Shown in pieces: positions 61,090 through 61,698 of a stretch of DNA of 61,698 bases; position 1 is the stretch's first letter, and each line of letters begins with the position of its first letter. The DNA is from GSA-30 sp036384435. Lineage in GTDB: Bacteria > Pseudomonadota > Gammaproteobacteria > Xanthomonadales > Rhodanobacteraceae. The position numbers and the translations under genes were made by a program. Location of the stretch: contig NZ_DASVMI010000114.1 of NCBI RefSeq assembly GCF_036384435.1, positions 1 to 61,698 of the forward strand, in the 5' to 3' direction. A model generated the notes under the pieces. The model ran no database searches. It was not told the origin of the DNA and was given only the letters and a program-made list of their open reading frames with translations.

Positions 61090-61698
61090 TTACAGCTTCA
61101 GGCTCACTACCTGATTCAGCACGCTATCCATGCCGCCGAACACAGTGAGCTTGTCGATTTTCTCAGTAACCTTTTCCAGCGCCTCCAACTCCTTCAAGCG
61201 CATCAGCACCGGGCTGGACTCGATCAACTTCGCCGTATTGAGCAAGGAACGCGTGGCATTGGCCTCCTCGCGACGGCGGATCACATTGGCCTGCGCAGCC
61301 TTTTCGGCCTGTACGACGCTGTTGAGAATCTCTTTCATTTCGCCCGGCAGGATGACGTCTTTGACGCCCACGCCAAGCACCTCGAGACCAAGCTCCTCCA
61401 CGCGTGGACGCACGTAAGCAAAGATGTCGGCGTCCAGTGATGCCTTGTCACCAAGCAACGCGTCCAATGTCTTGCCAGAGACAGCCTTACGCAAGCCATA
61501 TTGCAATTCGCGATACAGATGATCGAGATACTTGGACACACGAGTACGTGCGGCGATCGGATCGACCACACGCAAGGTCGCTGCCAGATTGACACGTAGG
61601 CTCACCTTGTCGCGAGTCAGCAACTCCTGACCTGATACCTCCAGCGCCTGCACACGCAAATCGATCACCTCGACGGCAACGTTCTTGCGGAAATTCCA
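61090..61698 (-). CDS. Slipin/SPFH (band 7) domain protein, partial
   Basis: The C-terminal part (about 202 residues) of an SPFH-domain protein; the reading frame stays open to the right edge with WNFRKNVAVEV before the first visible Met. The SPFH core shows LLTRDKVSLRVNLAATLRVVD and ELGLEVLGVGVKDVILPGEMKEILN, typical of slipin (stomatin-like) proteins. A coiled-coil stretch with EKAAQANVIRRREEANATRSLL follows. Such proteins oligomerise on membranes. Slipins are repeatedly found beside rtcB in bacterial RNA-repair operons, matching the order here. The N-terminal membrane segment lies outside the window. Confidence 0.88.
   Translation of the reverse strand, partial: WNFRKNVAVEVIDLRVQALEVSGQELLTRDKVSLRVNLAATLRVVDPIAARTRVSKYLDHLYRELQYGLRKAVSGKTLDALLGDKASLDADIFAYVRPRVEELGLEVLGVGVKDVILPGEMKEILNSVVQAEKAAQANVIRRREEANATRSLLNTAKLIESSPVLMRLKELEALEKVTEKIDKLTVFGGMDSVLNQVVSLKL

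Noticed and set aside
1..61698. CRISPR arrays, prophage genes, rRNA or tRNA genes.
   Set aside because: No regularly spaced repeats, phage structural genes, cloverleaf-like sequences or rRNA motifs were noticed in any intergenic region.

Overview
The window is a dense, GC-rich stretch of gammaproteobacterial chromosome. Gene content and order (queA-tgt-yajC-secD-secF, a SufRBCDS cluster, AmgK-MurU recycling, many TolC/RND efflux sets) suggest the Xanthomonadales, probably Rhodanobacteraceae (Dyella/Frateuria/Luteibacter-like). That placement rests on protein character only, not on a database search. There is no phage, plasmid or CRISPR signature; the only mobile DNA is an IS3-type transposase tail at the left edge.

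Left part (1-9.9 kb): an NlpC/P60 peptidase, a YggS-type PLP protein with an M20 peptidase, ComEA, a SET-domain protein and a GNAT enzyme. Then comes a five-gene minus-strand operon at 9751-5176: PepSY membrane protein, DUF2271, DUF4198, ApbE flavin transferase and a membrane-anchored diflavin reductase. Its promoter region carries a Fur-box-like sequence, and the DUF2271 protein contains a textbook ApbE flavinylation motif (D-G-V-S-G-A-T). It reads as an iron-responsive route carrying electrons from NADPH to a periplasmic flavoprotein.

9.9-19.7 kb: a plus-strand two-component system (response regulator and kinase), then a convergent minus-strand operon: response regulator, kinase, TolC-type outer membrane factor, periplasmic adaptor and RND pump. 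The latter has a CTTAAG-N5-CATAAG operator with a well-placed -10, suggesting autoregulation. 19.8-27.3 kb: a class III aminotransferase with an MtnX-like HAD phosphatase, then a tightly packed export operon (NodT-type factor, ABC permease, ABC ATPase, HlyD-type lipoprotein adaptor, MipA/OmpV protein).

27.3-38.8 kb: GNAT plus Rieske ferredoxin, an M13 metallopeptidase, a TPM-domain membrane protein, the SUF iron-sulfur operon (regulator, sufB, sufC, sufD, sufS) and, divergent from it, glnK-amtB behind a sigma-54 promoter with two NtrC-like sites. 38.8-44.7 kb: a CzcCBA-type metal efflux operon with a small Cys/His-rich leader gene. 44.8-48.4 kb: amgK-murU, a sterol-desaturase-family membrane enzyme and a GYF_2/DUF4339 protein.

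48.4-61.7 kb: secF, secD and yajC; an OprP/OprO-like porin with a Pho-box-like promoter, inserted between yajC and tgt; tgt and queA; an uncharacterised pair (DUF3142 lipoprotein and an 840-residue CGP-motif, TPR-like protein); and rtcB downstream of a slipin/SPFH gene that runs off the right edge. The best candidates for undescribed biology are the Fur-box flavinylation operon, the DUF3142/CGP pair, the ABC export operon ending in MipA, and the aminotransferase-HAD pair.
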